Origin: JALHSV01 sp964553535
Lineage (GTDB): Bacteria > Nitrospirota > Thermodesulfovibrionia > Thermodesulfovibrionales > SM23-35
Assembly: GCA_964553535.1 (NCBI GenBank)
Contig: CAZKLK010000122.1
Location: forward strand, 1 to 5,479
Length of the DNA stretch: 5,479 nt
Direction of reading: 5' to 3'
Under the pieces are notes generated by a model. It was not told the origin of the DNA and searched no databases. It saw only the letters and a list, made by a program, of their open reading frames with translations. Positions 5,452-5,479 of the stretch are shown in pieces (within the stretch, counting starts at the first letter, position 1; the number at the start of each line of letters is the position of its first letter). Made by a program: the position numbers and the translations under genes.

Positions 5452-5479
5452 GTCATTCCGGCGAACGCCGGAATCCAGT
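5452..5479. repeat. Foldback intergenic repeat with a 9-bp perfect stem, reaching the window edge
   Basis: After GTC, the arms ATTCCGGCG (5455-5463) and CGCCGGAAT (5466-5474) are perfect inverted repeats around AA, followed by CCAGT at the edge. This GTCATTC...GAATCCAG format is a common dispersed palindromic repeat in bacteria and resembles the neisserial dRS3 units (ATTCCC-N8-GGGAAT). It starts 95 bp after the preceding repeat and in the same orientation. The element may continue beyond the window. It could also act as a transcription terminator or RNA stabiliser, but no T-run follows within view. Confidence 0.65.

Overview
The window is an ordinary stretch of bacterial chromosome. Six protein genes fill about 94% of it, and there is no RNA gene, CRISPR array, transposase or phage gene. 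The organism is probably a Gram-negative bacterium. An AmpG-type permease for recycling cell-wall fragments implies an inner membrane and a periplasm, and the YbgC-type thioesterase fits the same picture. The LeuB variant, the short archaeal-style LeuD and the RtcA would suit a Nitrospirota or deltaproteobacterial-type lineage. That placement is a guess from remembered protein style and should be checked by phylogeny.

Layout. Positions 55-1669 (minus strand) hold leuD then leuB, two steps of leucine biosynthesis, 37 bp apart. They appear to have their own promoter at about 1705-1734. leuC, the partner of leuD, is not in the window. Positions 1811-2866 (plus) hold rtcA, RNA 3'-terminal phosphate cyclase, read divergently from leuDB. 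Positions 2863-3898 (minus) hold a two-gene operon: a Smr-domain protein followed after 7 bp by a YbgC-like acyl-CoA thioesterase. The thioesterase gene converges on rtcA and overlaps it by 4 bp. Positions 3992-5242 (plus) hold an AmpG-family permease, divergent from the Smr gene across a 93-bp gap that carries two perfect palindromes. Positions 5243-5479 are non-coding and contain two foldback repeat units of the kind scattered between genes in many bacteria; the second touches the window edge.

How the genes relate. leuD and leuB act in one pathway: isomerisation of isopropylmalate, then its oxidative decarboxylation. The other four genes have unrelated housekeeping roles in RNA end processing, nucleic-acid handling, acyl-CoA hydrolysis and muropeptide uptake. 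I see no sign that they form one system.

I found no convincing undescribed biological system. The points most worth checking are a LeuB carrying the residue pattern of NADP-dependent isocitrate dehydrogenase, the palindromes between the Smr and permease genes, and the two foldback repeats at the right end.
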